Origin: Billgrantia montanilacus
Lineage (GTDB): Bacteria > Pseudomonadota > Gammaproteobacteria > Pseudomonadales > Halomonadaceae
Direction of reading: 5' to 3'
Assembly: GCF_003336675.1 (NCBI RefSeq)
Contig: NZ_QPII01000017.1
Coordinates: forward strand, 32,015-96,014
DNA: 64,000 nt
Shown: positions 38,699 to 47,837 of the stretch, in pieces
Position numbering within the stretch: position 1 is the first letter of the stretch
Layout of the letters: each line of letters starts with the position of its first letter
The notes under the pieces: generated by a model
What the model saw: only the letters and a program-made list of their open reading frames with translations
What the model was told of the DNA's origin: nothing
Databases searched by the model: none
Made by a program: the position numbers and the translations under genes

Positions 38699-41539
38699 TC
38701 AAGCCCCGTTGCTGTTGCCCAGGGCTCCCGGAATGACGTCAGTCAGTAACACCGGTCGACCAAGGTGATAGCCCTGCCCGTAGGTGATTCCATAGGATTC
38801 GAGCAATGGCACCAGCGCTTCCTGATCCACGAACTCTGCGATGGCCTGCTTGCTGAAGCCGGCGGCAATATCGGCGATCGCCCGGACGATGACACGGCTA
38901 TCAGGATTGGTCAGCAGGCTGCGGATGAAGGCACCATCGATCTTGATGAAGTCCACCGGCAGTTCGCCGAGATAGTGGAAGCTGCTGAATCCGACACCGA
39001 AGTCATCAAGGGCGGTGCGACAGCCAAGATCGCGAATGGATTGAAGTACGCCACGCGCCGTGGAGAAATCGGTGACGGCGGCGGTCTCGGTGATCTCCAG
39101 GATCAGGTAGTTCGGATCGGCACCGCTGGCGGCCAGCTCTTCAATCAGGTACTGCTTGAGCCCATCGTCGTGAAGGGTCTGTCCCGAAAGGTTTATCGCC
39201 AGGCTGACGCCCTTTTCCTGAACGTGTTTCAGTGCCTTGAGGCCGTGGCGAAGCACCCATCGGTCGAGTTGAACGATCTGGCCGCTGCGTTCGGCAATCG
39301 GAATGAAGTGCAGTGGAGCAATCAGCGAACCCTTGGGGCCTCGCATGCGCAGCAGGATCTCGTAATGACGCACGTTCCTGTCCTTCAGCCGGACGATGGG
39401 TTGCACCATCAGCTCGAAGCCGTCCTCATCAATGGCCTGACGTATTCGCTCGACCCAATAGACCCGCTCCTGGAGTTCATCCTTGGCATTTTCGACGGTA
39501 GAGAGCAGATGCCAACGTTGTATGCCGCTCTCCTTGGCCTTGTACATGGCAAGGTCGGCGCTGGCCATCAGGTCGGCGGCAGTGTTGCCATGGTCCGGGT
39601 AGAGGGCGATGCCCAGGCTGGCAGCGGCCCGGTGGCGCTGGCCGCCGGCGTCCAGTCCGGTATTCTCGAGCTGGGGAATGATTTGCTGGGCTACGCCCAT
39701 GGCCTGCCTGGCATCGGCACCTTCCAGCAGCAGGGCAAATTCGTCGCCGCCCAGCCGTGCGATCACGCCGCGATGCCCGAAGACCTGGAACAGGGTGTCC
39801 GCCACCATGCGCAGCAGGCGGTCGCCGGTGTGATGGCCGCTGAGTTCGTTGACATCCTTGAACTGATCGAGGTCGAGCAGCAGAACGGCTCCGCACCGTC
39901 CGCGCTGCATGGCGAGCGCAAGCGCTTCATGGAAATAGCGGCGATTGTAGAGCTCGGTCAGGGGGTCCCGTTCGGCCAGCCAGGTCAGGCGGGCTTCCGC
40001 CACCTTGCGTTCAGTGATATCCAGACCCACCGAGATGCGGGACGCGCCTCCCTCGAGGCGTGCCGGCAGCGGAGCGTGATACCAGGCGATGGTGCGCTGT
40101 CGTCCTTCCGTGGTGAGCAGGCTGCGCTCTTCTTGAATCTCGCTCGCCTCGCCGAGGCTGGTGCTGTCGCGCGCGGAGAATACATCATCGAACAGGCGGC
40201 CCAGCAGCTTTTCCTCTTGAGTGGCCATGATCGAGAGTGCGTAGTCGTTGACCAGGCTGATGCGGCCATGCTCATCCTGAATGACAATGAACACCCGGGC
40301 CGTATCCAGCAGGCTGCTGACGAAGTCGCGTTCCCGGGCGAGTTCCTCGACGCGCTCGGCCAGTTGAGTCCCCCTGGCGCCCACCTCTCGCTCCAGGGTT
40401 TCCAACTGGTTGGATAGCTCGAGCGTGGTCCCTTCAAGAACGTCGATCTCATCGGGGAAGCGGCTGCGCGGGGTGGGGATGGCGTTGCGGGCTTGGCCAA
40501 AGCCCCCATGGGCGAGGGCCGGCAATACGCCGGCAAGCCGGCGCAGTCGTGCCATGGGGCGCAGCAGGATGGCGAGCAGCAGGAGCTCGGCGGCGAGCCA
40601 GCCCACGAGGCCGGCAGCGAGCAGGGTGCGCGTGTCCTGATTGATGCCGCGCATCTGCGGCGTGATATCGGAGGCGAGCAGGAAGAAGCCGCTGCTGCGA
40701 CGATCCTCATCTGCCGTCATATGGACGGCAGAGAGTTCGATATCGTGCCCCTGGTGATGCAGATGCAGGGGAGACTGAAGTAGCTCGTTGAGGGAGGTCT
40801 GCTCGGCTGCCCTTTCCAGCAGTTGCAGATAGGCTTCCTGGCGTGTCATGGCGATCAGGTTGCCATTCCAGCTCTCCAGGTGTCGTTCCGGCATCGATAT
40901 CGGCTCTGGCGTGCCGGTGATCAGCAGGGCGACGTCGCTGCCCGACACCTGCTGGACCTGCCGGGTCACGTCCGCCAGTGAGCGTGACAGCATGACGATG
41001 CCGACACTCTCGCCGGCAACCAGAATAGGCACGGCGGCATATTGACGGCAGTCGGTGGCGCAGCGCAGCGCGGAAAGGGGGAATTCGGTGGACATCACCT
41101 GGTCGACCCATGCCTGGATCGGTCGCTCATTGTCGGCCTGCCCCTGTCCCCACTCCGCCAACAGGCTGCCCTCGGCATCGAAGACAAGAATTTCATCGAT
41201 GCCCGCTTCGAGCTGGAGAGTAGGCCATTGCGAGGAGAGGGAGTGAAACAGGGCTTCCGCGTCGCCGTCCTGCAGCGCGGGGCCAAGGTCGGGGGATGCG
41301 GCGCTCAGGGCGGCCAGCTGTTGGAGGCCGTCTTCGGAGCGTTGGAGTGCCAGCTGGATCTCCCGGGCCTGACGCGCATTGTGCTCATCGCGACTCTCCT
41401 CGAATTGGCGGGTGAGGTTGGCATGGCCGATCCAGGTGAATAGCACCACCAGCGCCAGCAGCAGCAAGCTGCTCAGGGCGATGACTCGCCATGTGAGGCT
41501 CAGCCGATGGCGTATTCCCCGGGATTTCGATGCACTCAT
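38699..41539 (-). CDS. membrane GGDEF-EAL protein with periplasmic sensor, HAMP and PAS
   Basis: A 946-aa protein. TM1 (about residues 20-37), a periplasmic domain (38-305) with a close cysteine pair C160/C164, TM2 (306-326), a HAMP-like linker, PAS (404-510), GGDEF with intact GGDEF at 597-601, and EAL (about 690-935). The EAL signature is EIL (727-729), but the metal and catalytic residues are kept: INLSGQ, LEITET, LDDFGVGFSS, IKIDGAF and a GQGYHLG ending. Both activities are possible. It lies downstream of a porin and a binding protein. Confidence 0.92.
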   Translation of the reverse strand: MSASKSRGIRHRLSLTWRVIALSSLLLLALVVLFTWIGHANLTRQFEESRDEHNARQAREIQLALQRSEDGLQQLAALSAASPDLGPALQDGDAEALFHSLSSQWPTLQLEAGIDEILVFDAEGSLLAEWGQGQADNERPIQAWVDQVMSTEFPLSALRCATDCRQYAAVPILVAGESVGIVMLSRSLADVTRQVQQVSGSDVALLITGTPEPISMPERHLESWNGNLIAMTRQEAYLQLLERAAEQTSLNELLQSPLHLHHQGHDIELSAVHMTADEDRRSSGFFLLASDITPQMRGINQDTRTLLAAGLVGWLAAELLLLAILLRPMARLRRLAGVLPALAHGGFGQARNAIPTPRSRFPDEIDVLEGTTLELSNQLETLEREVGARGTQLAERVEELARERDFVSSLLDTARVFIVIQDEHGRISLVNDYALSIMATQEEKLLGRLFDDVFSARDSTSLGEASEIQEERSLLTTEGRQRTIAWYHAPLPARLEGGASRISVGLDITERKVAEARLTWLAERDPLTELYNRRYFHEALALAMQRGRCGAVLLLDLDQFKDVNELSGHHTGDRLLRMVADTLFQVFGHRGVIARLGGDEFALLLEGADARQAMGVAQQIIPQLENTGLDAGGQRHRAAASLGIALYPDHGNTAADLMASADLAMYKAKESGIQRWHLLSTVENAKDELQERVYWVERIRQAIDEDGFELMVQPIVRLKDRNVRHYEILLRMRGPKGSLIAPLHFIPIAERSGQIVQLDRWVLRHGLKALKHVQEKGVSLAINLSGQTLHDDGLKQYLIEELAASGADPNYLILEITETAAVTDFSTARGVLQSIRDLGCRTALDDFGVGFSSFHYLGELPVDFIKIDGAFIRSLLTNPDSRVIVRAIADIAAGFSKQAIAEFVDQEALVPLLESYGITYGQGYHLGRPVLLTDVIPGALGNSNGA

Positions 41540-41586
41540 GCAAACCCTGTCCCTAGCCGGTATTGAGAAGAAGTCAGTATGGCGGA

Positions 41587-42777
41587 TCAAAAACGAAGTG
41601 AAAGCTGGAACAACACCATGTTCCAACGTCGTCTGGTCTCAGCAGGAGCCGGATTGTCCTGCAGTGGCAACCAGCCGGTGCCGTCGATATGGTGGTACTC
41701 GGCTGCCAGCAGCAACCTGGGGGTGACACTCCACTGCAACCCCATGGTGAGGTCATCAGCAAATCGCGAATGAGCAGAGCCCAGGCCCTGGGCCTGATAC
41801 GCGCTACCCGAGCGGTCGCTGCGGTCGGTTACCAGGCTGTCGTAGCGCAGCAGCCACTGCCAGTCGGGGTGGAACCGACGGGTGTATTGCACATACCAGC
41901 TCTCGCCTGTGGTGTCGGATTGGCGTATGTCACCGGAAAGAGAGACGTTGCGTATCGCGTATTCGCCTGTCAATGCCCAGTTTTCCCGATCGTACTGCAG
42001 GGAGAGTATCCAGGGTTGAAAGTTCAGCTCACCGTTGCCTGAACCGGAACTGAGGTCGAGATTGACGTCCGCGGCGCTCAGTGCAGCGGTGAAATGACCA
42101 TTGCCGTGCTCATAGAGGACCTGGCCGATATAGGAGGTACTGCCATCGACGTGGATGCCCATGCCGGGGGGGAACAGCTGGTCTTCCAGGCCACGGGTCG
42201 TCGGCGTGCCGATGCCGGCCTGGGCTCTCAGTGTTCCGCTCTCCAGGCGCTCCTCGGCGTAGACGCTGCCCCCGTCGGCAGACAGCCCCAGCGAGCGGGT
42301 TCGATCGAAATAGATGGATTGTGGCAGCAGGATGCTCGGCCGCGTAAAAGCGACATCCCGCGTCCGGTTATAGAAGCCGAAGGGGTTCTTGAAACGTCCG
42401 GCCTGGATTCCCAGGGTACGCTGCTGGCTGGAGTGCAACTGATAGTCGATGACCCCATAGTCGAGCACCGGCCTCGCATCGCTGCCGTCACCGCCGGCCC
42501 GGCGGCTGAGTACCTGAGCCGCGACCAGGAAATCCTGATGCGGACGGAACGAGGCATTGGCACCGATCTCGGTGTACTTGAGGCTACCGGAGCTGCTGCT
42601 GCTAGGTCCGAAGAAGTCATTCCTGTCCGTGATGACCAGGGCCTGACTGAGGAATCCATGCATTTGCAATGTGTCTAATGGACCCTCCTGCGCAGCGGCA
42701 GCCGGCATGCCAAGTGCCAGTGCAGCCAACAGGCGAGTGCAACGGCTACTCCATCGAAATAACTTGGACTCGATCAT
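41587..42777 (-). CDS. outer-membrane beta-barrel porin
   Basis: A 396-aa protein with a signal peptide (cleavage near AAAAQEG), then alternating amphipathic strands and a C-terminal LFQLSLRF ending in Phe, the outer-membrane insertion signal. It resembles porins encoded beside PstS-like binding proteins and GGDEF/EAL enzymes. AAGGGAG precedes the ATG at 42777. Its start lies 32 bp inside the preceding binding-protein gene, which suggests coupling. Confidence 0.83.
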   Translation of the reverse strand: MIESKLFRWSSRCTRLLAALALGMPAAAAQEGPLDTLQMHGFLSQALVITDRNDFFGPSSSSSGSLKYTEIGANASFRPHQDFLVAAQVLSRRAGGDGSDARPVLDYGVIDYQLHSSQQRTLGIQAGRFKNPFGFYNRTRDVAFTRPSILLPQSIYFDRTRSLGLSADGGSVYAEERLESGTLRAQAGIGTPTTRGLEDQLFPPGMGIHVDGSTSYIGQVLYEHGNGHFTAALSAADVNLDLSSGSGNGELNFQPWILSLQYDRENWALTGEYAIRNVSLSGDIRQSDTTGESWYVQYTRRFHPDWQWLLRYDSLVTDRSDRSGSAYQAQGLGSAHSRFADDLTMGLQWSVTPRLLLAAEYHHIDGTGWLPLQDNPAPAETRRRWNMVLFQLSLRF

Positions 42778-43183
42778 CCAGATACTCCCTTTCCAGATAC
42801 CCAAGGGCGCCGGGCGTGGTCGCGATGCGCTCCAGCATCTCGGGTTGGCTGCTGACTCTATTGGGTGCTTGCCCGGTCCCCGAAAAGACCATGCGGTCCC
42901 AGGCCAGCTGCAGCTGGTGGGGATAGACGGCCAGGCGTTCCTTGGTGAAACGCCCGTGAACGGCGTGATTGCTGGGCAGGACGAAGACGCGCACGGCCTG
43001 TCCATCAGGCCAGGTACGCTGGCGCATGGCGAAGATGGCGCGGGTGGTATCGCGGGTCAAGGTACGAGTATCGACATCCGGATGGGCAACCAGGGAGACC
43101 TGGTGCCCATCCGCACTGGCGAAGGCCGTCAGCAGTGGCAGCAGCATCAGTGCCAGCAGCCGGAGTCGCTTCAATGCAGGCAC
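42746..43183 (-). CDS. small periplasmic PstS-like substrate-binding protein
   Basis: A 145-aa protein with a signal peptide (LLALMLLPLLTAFASA, cleaved near residue 24) and a single-lobe PBP-like domain. LTRDTTRAIFAMRQRTWPDG and a C-terminal ATTPGALGYLERE recall the phosphate-binding protein family. It is about half the length of a true PstS, so it may act as a sensor rather than a transporter part. No ABC transporter genes are near. It starts with GTG at 43183 and leads the porin and GGDEF-EAL genes. Confidence 0.8.
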   Translation of the reverse strand: MPALKRLRLLALMLLPLLTAFASADGHQVSLVAHPDVDTRTLTRDTTRAIFAMRQRTWPDGQAVRVFVLPSNHAVHGRFTKERLAVYPHQLQLAWDRMVFSGTGQAPNRVSSQPEMLERIATTPGALGYLEREYLDDRVQVISME

Positions 43184-43519
43184 GCGGCATCATCCCCGAG
43201 AACGGGCGTGTAGCGCGCCGCCGCAAGGCGAACTGACATATCCTTCGACTCGTATGCCGACGATGATCTCCCCATGTCCGGCCTCTGGTGTGACGTTAAT
43301 GGCCTGGACACCTTGCGCTTATCGATAGTGAGTTCCCCCGATCCCTTGCTGGGTGCCCCTTCGGCCCTCGGCAATGTCATGCCCCTGAATGTAATAGTCT
43401 TACATCAAAGCTACATATCTGCACAATAGACGCATTGAGTCACAAAGTGGCACAGTCGATGCGTCGGGCCGTCAACGCAAGCCGTCAGATTTTGCCAAGG
43501 TAGCATATTTTTCAAGGCG
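43184..43519. other. 336-bp intergenic region, promoter zone of the binding-protein/porin unit
   Basis: It becomes AT-richer from 43385 and holds the inverted repeat at 43390-43404. No gene is supported. It lies upstream of one minus-strand unit and downstream of the large AsmA-like gene, so it should hold a promoter on the left and a terminator on the right. Confidence 0.45.
43390..43404. promoter_or_regulatory. inverted repeat upstream of the binding-protein/porin unit
   Basis: TGTAA-TAGTC-TTACA is a perfect 5-bp dyad about 207 bp upstream of the GTG start, inside AT-rich DNA suited to a promoter. Confidence 0.4.
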
Positions 43520-46500
43520 CTAGCGTGGGTCTGAAGCGGTAACGCCTTCAATTTCCTGCTGCCAGCCCGGCTGAAGCGGTTGACGGACATCCGCTTCGGA
43601 ACGGGCTTCTTCGACGCTCCGGTACCAGCGGCGCGGGCGAAACAGTTGCAGGTCGCGCCCTCCGTTTTCCAGCGCCAGGCCCAATCGCAGTGCGCCGAAT
43701 CGAGCATAAAGCTCTCCCTGCATTGTATCCTCGGCGAGACGCAGGTCAGCCAGCATCTCCAGGTTGCGTCCGGTGAGGCGAAGGTCGCTAAGGTGCAGCC
43801 TGTTGTTGGTCAGCTCTACATCGGCATGGCCGCTGACCGCGGATACGGTCAGCAGGCGGGCCAGCCTTGGCTGCTCACTAGTGCGAGAGAGCATGAGATT
43901 GGCCAGCAGCCCGGTATCGCGCATGGTGAGTCCGAGTCGAGCCGACAAGCTCAAGGGTTGTTGCCAGGTCAGCCGTCCTCGCTCGAGGTCGAGCTGTGCC
44001 CACCAGCCACGCTCTCGGCGTCCCTCGGCACCTTCGCGTGAGACATTGTCCAGGCGCAGGCGAGTACCGGCGGCATCGAAAGTCAGGGTCTCGAGGTTGC
44101 CCTCCCGCAGTCGAGCATCGAGGGAGAGATCGCCTCGAAGCTGCTGTTCGCCGATGCGCAGGTCGGTATTGAAGGCCCTCAATGTCATGTCTCCCCGGGC
44201 GTGAAGGCCTTCCAGCCGCAGGTCGGCCGTCAGGCTGGCACTGCCTCCGAGCAGGGAAAGCCCGGCTCCGCGGGGCAGGTAGTCGTCGTAGATGGCGATA
44301 TCAGCCACTTCGGCGATGGGCAGCTCGATCCGGGTCGTGAGAGCATCCACCGGGATCGTATCCGGGTCGATGGTGAAGCGGGGTAGTGTAGTCTCGAGCC
44401 GAAAGTGGCGGCCGCTGAGGTAATCCGTCGTGGCCCCTCGCCGTCCCAGGGAGACCCGGGGAAGGTTGAGTACCAGCCTTGCCGAGGGGGCGGCCGGGTT
44501 GCCTTCTACGAGGGCTTCCAGCCAGCCGTTGCCGTTAACGCCATAGTCGAGGAAGGTGGCAGCCAGGCGATCGGCATCCACTCTGACCCGGCTGCCTGGC
44601 TGGGGCTCGTGGCCGACCAGGTCGAGGTCGGCCTGGAGCTGGCCGGCGCCGCGCAGCGTCACACCATGGGTCCGGGGCAGCAGGCGATCGAGAAAGCCGA
44701 GACGGTCGACGCTGCCGTCCAGCACCAGGCGGGTACGGGGCGTTTGCCCGTTATCGCCGAAAGGTTGGGTGAAGCGGGCCTGGCGGGCCAACAGCCGCGT
44801 CGTCATCCGCTCTTCTTCATCGCCCCCTTCCATCTCCAGGGTGAAGCGCGAGCCGGAGAGGTCGAGCACGGCCCCGTCCAGGCTGGCGTGGCGCAGCGGC
44901 AGCTCCAGGCTTAGCGCCCCTTGCACCTCTGTATCGAGCAGGCTCGTCTGCAGCGCTTGGCCGTTCAGGGCGACCTGCCCCCGCACCCCGCTGGCGTCGA
45001 AGGTCAGTTCGCCCCGGCTCGTGGCGCTGCCGCCGAGCAACCTCAGCGGCGACGAGTCGGGAAAATGACGCCCGAGTACCGCCACATCGGGCACGACTGC
45101 CTCCGGCCAGGCCAGCCGCAGGGTGATGTTGCCTGAGACATGCTCCCGCGTCAGGGTATCGATCGCGGCCGTCAGGTTCAGCAACGGCGCTACCAGCATA
45201 GGAGATGTGCCCTCTCCCCGGGTCAGGCGCGCTTGCTCCAGGCGGAGCTGCAACTCGGCGGCGGGGCCCTCGCTGGCATCGAGAAGGCGGGCGACGAGAC
45301 TGCCCTGGCCCTGGGCGTGAAAGTCGAGGAAGCGTGTCTCCAGCGACGATGCCGCGACGGTCACTCTGCCACCGGCCACTGGGCGCCCCTCCCGGAACCT
45401 GATATCGGCAAAAAGCCGGCCTGCACCGTTCAGTGCCATGCCGCGTCCATCGAAGGCGTCTTCCAGGAAGGCATCGAGAAAAGCCAAATGCGATACTTGT
45501 CCGACAACCGTCAGTTCGCCGTCCAGGAGTGTCGGCCCCTTGTGGGCATGGCTCTGCGTGAGTGGCTCTTGCACGGTGAATCTGGCCTGGGGGAAGGTCA
45601 GTTCAGTGACCATGGGGTTGGCTGTGCCCGTCTGGGTAGCCGCCACGGTCAAGCGGCTACCGGAGAGATCCAGGCGGGAAGCTGCCGGGTCCAGCTCGGC
45701 AAGGTTCATCCCCAGTGCCAGCTCGCCGACGAGGGACTGTGCCATCAGTGTCATTGCGATGTCATTGCCACTCAGCTCCGCCTGGCCCTCGAGCCGCCCC
45801 TCACGATAGTCGAGCCAGGCATCCAGGCGCGCCGTGCCGGCGTGAAGCGTGAGAGGCAAGCCGGGCGGAAGGTGGCGCGACAGGCGGCTCACATCGGGGA
45901 CTTCGGCTTCCTGCCAGGTCATTCGTGCCGAGTCGGGTGGGGCGGGAGGGGAGGAGAGGTCGGCGCTCTCGAGCCGGGCCGATATCGCGAAGAGCCGGCT
46001 GGTCAGCAGTGGCCCTCCTTCGGCCGGCTCGAGGGTGTGCATGGCGACATCCTCCAGGGTCACATCGAGGTAGGGCTGCGATGTCGTCTCACCGGCTCGG
46101 ACCTCCAGGCTGGCCTGGCCGCGGCCGGAGAGTCGTTGACGGGTGCCGCTGCCACGTTCGCTGCCCACCAGGGCGGCCTCGACGAGTTCGACGGCCAGGT
46201 CCGGCGACTCCAGCGTCACGTGGCTCCCCGCCTCCAGCAAGCCGTCATGCAGCGACAGTTCAGCGGTGAGACCACCGCTGCCATCCAGCGTGAGCCAGGG
46301 CGTGGCCCGAAGATAAGGGTTGAAGACGACCCAGGCATCGGCGCGTCCTGCCAGGGAGAGGCGTCCGCTTACCTGGCTCAGTATCTGCCGATCCAGTCCC
46401 GGGGCGGGGTCGAAGGGGACCACGCTCAAGGCCGCGTCCAGTGTGAGATCGTCGGCCAGCAGGGTATCGTCGCGCCATAGCGAGCCGGCTTCCAAGGCCA

Positions 46501-46960
46501 GCCGGAACGATTCGGCGCCCACTCGCGGCGCCGCCAGCTCCAGGCCCGTTGCCCGCAGCTCGCCCTCGCCCTGCAGGCGGTGAGGACCCATGCGCAGCAG
46601 GCGAATACCGTGGGCATCGAGCTGGTGAAGAGTCAGTCGCCGAACGACCAGTCCGCTTGTGGCGACACGCACCTCGGCCTCATCCACCGCCAGGTAGAGG
46701 GGCAGCTCGGTGGCGTGAACCTCGATGGTAAGGTTTTGAAGGTTGAGCTGTCCCGGCCACAGGCTCCAGCCGGCGGACCAGGTTACCGTGACATGGGGCA
46801 GTCGGCGGTCGATCCAGCTTTGCGCCGCCGCAGTGTTGAGCAGGATGTTGGTGCCGAGCTGGGTGAGCAGCACCAGTAGCAGCAGGCTAGGCAGTAGCCA
46901 GACCAGGAGCCGAACGCGAAGACGGCGAGGAGAGGGTGTTCTGTCACTGTTCTGAGACAT
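43520..46960 (-). CDS. large AsmA/TamB-like envelope protein (YdbH-type)
   Basis: A 1146-aa protein with one N-terminal membrane anchor (about residues 17-38) and a very long, repetitive beta-rich periplasmic region. Repeating features such as FDASGVRGQ, LSLLGGSASL and LDGSVDRLGFLDRLL recur through its length. This architecture fits the bridge-like AsmA superfamily (TamB, YhdP, YdbH), proposed to conduct lipids between membranes; YdbH-like is the best guess. The start is ATG 46960, giving MSQNSDRTPSPRR. It is transcribed alone, divergent from the DUF3581 gene. Confidence 0.7.
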   Translation of the reverse strand: MSQNSDRTPSPRRLRVRLLVWLLPSLLLLVLLTQLGTNILLNTAAAQSWIDRRLPHVTVTWSAGWSLWPGQLNLQNLTIEVHATELPLYLAVDEAEVRVATSGLVVRRLTLHQLDAHGIRLLRMGPHRLQGEGELRATGLELAAPRVGAESFRLALEAGSLWRDDTLLADDLTLDAALSVVPFDPAPGLDRQILSQVSGRLSLAGRADAWVVFNPYLRATPWLTLDGSGGLTAELSLHDGLLEAGSHVTLESPDLAVELVEAALVGSERGSGTRQRLSGRGQASLEVRAGETTSQPYLDVTLEDVAMHTLEPAEGGPLLTSRLFAISARLESADLSSPPAPPDSARMTWQEAEVPDVSRLSRHLPPGLPLTLHAGTARLDAWLDYREGRLEGQAELSGNDIAMTLMAQSLVGELALGMNLAELDPAASRLDLSGSRLTVAATQTGTANPMVTELTFPQARFTVQEPLTQSHAHKGPTLLDGELTVVGQVSHLAFLDAFLEDAFDGRGMALNGAGRLFADIRFREGRPVAGGRVTVAASSLETRFLDFHAQGQGSLVARLLDASEGPAAELQLRLEQARLTRGEGTSPMLVAPLLNLTAAIDTLTREHVSGNITLRLAWPEAVVPDVAVLGRHFPDSSPLRLLGGSATSRGELTFDASGVRGQVALNGQALQTSLLDTEVQGALSLELPLRHASLDGAVLDLSGSRFTLEMEGGDEEERMTTRLLARQARFTQPFGDNGQTPRTRLVLDGSVDRLGFLDRLLPRTHGVTLRGAGQLQADLDLVGHEPQPGSRVRVDADRLAATFLDYGVNGNGWLEALVEGNPAAPSARLVLNLPRVSLGRRGATTDYLSGRHFRLETTLPRFTIDPDTIPVDALTTRIELPIAEVADIAIYDDYLPRGAGLSLLGGSASLTADLRLEGLHARGDMTLRAFNTDLRIGEQQLRGDLSLDARLREGNLETLTFDAAGTRLRLDNVSREGAEGRRERGWWAQLDLERGRLTWQQPLSLSARLGLTMRDTGLLANLMLSRTSEQPRLARLLTVSAVSGHADVELTNNRLHLSDLRLTGRNLEMLADLRLAEDTMQGELYARFGALRLGLALENGGRDLQLFRPRRWYRSVEEARSEADVRQPLQPGWQQEIEGVTASDPR

Positions 46961-47085
46961 TGTCAGGCGGCTACCTTCTCGTTGGCGATCAGGGCCTTGG
47001 TCCCGGTGGCTTCGCACTTGGGGATTTTATGGCATCATCACCGTTACTTTTTGTGGCACATCATCCAGGGCAGGCCGGACCACAT

Positions 47086-47799
47086 ATGTTTCTTGATCCC
47101 TACTATACGCAAACGGATTCGCGCATTCGCATCACCGCACAGCAGGCGAGCGACTTCGCCAAGGGTATCGCGGGCGACTTCAATCCCATTCACGATCCGC
47201 AGGCGCGTCGCTTCTGCGTACCCGGCGATCTGCTGTTCGCCTTGGTGTTAAGCCGCTTCGGCCTTTCCCGGGAGATGGATTTTCATTTCCGCAGCATGGT
47301 CGGTGACGGGACCTCGCTGTGTCTGAAGGAGCAGGAGAGCGGGCATATCGATGTCAGCGACGATGACGGCAAGCGCTATCTCGACGTATCCCGCAGCGGT
47401 GAAACGACCCGGGACGAGTCTGTGGTGGAGGCCTTCACCCGCTGTTACGTGGCGTTTTCCGGCAAGAACTTTCCCCACGTGCTCAAGCCGCTGCTGGAAG
47501 AGAAGGGCGTCATGTTCAATCCGCGTCGCCCGCTGGTGATCTACGACAGCATGGGTTTCTCGCTGCAAAGACTGGACTTGTTCAGGCCTTCGCTCGATTT
47601 GGTGGAGTCGAACCTGGCGGTGAACGGCAAGCGTGGCGACGTGACCCTGCAGTTTCGCATCACCGATGGTGGGGAGGAGGTCGGCAGTGGCTCGAAGAAA
47701 CTGGTGGTCAGCGGCCTGTGCGACTATGACGCGTCAGCCATGGAGGAAATCGTCACCGAGTTCTACCGGCTCAAGGCCGCCTACGAAGCCGGCGGCTGA
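47086..47799 (+). CDS. DUF3581 family protein
   Basis: A 237-aa soluble protein starting MFLDPYYTQTDSRIRI and containing QQASDFAKGIAGDFNPIHD, a sequence recalling hotdog-fold MaoC-like hydratases, and RFCVPGDLLFALVL. These segments are characteristic of DUF3581, a conserved gammaproteobacterial family without assigned function. The ribosome site is weak, but this ATG at 47086 fits the conserved N-terminus. Confidence 0.85.
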   Translation: MFLDPYYTQTDSRIRITAQQASDFAKGIAGDFNPIHDPQARRFCVPGDLLFALVLSRFGLSREMDFHFRSMVGDGTSLCLKEQESGHIDVSDDDGKRYLDVSRSGETTRDESVVEAFTRCYVAFSGKNFPHVLKPLLEEKGVMFNPRRPLVIYDSMGFSLQRLDLFRPSLDLVESNLAVNGKRGDVTLQFRITDGGEEVGSGSKKLVVSGLCDYDASAMEEIVTEFYRLKAAYEAGG

Positions 47800-47837
47800 C
47801 AGGTTGCCGGCCGGCTCAGGCCGCAACGGTGATCGGC

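Noticed and set aside
43520..46960. Several long plus-strand frames antisense to the AsmA-like gene (for example 45140-46480)
   Set aside because: They lack recognisable domains and ribosome sites, and they arise from the high GC third-position bias of the minus-strand gene.
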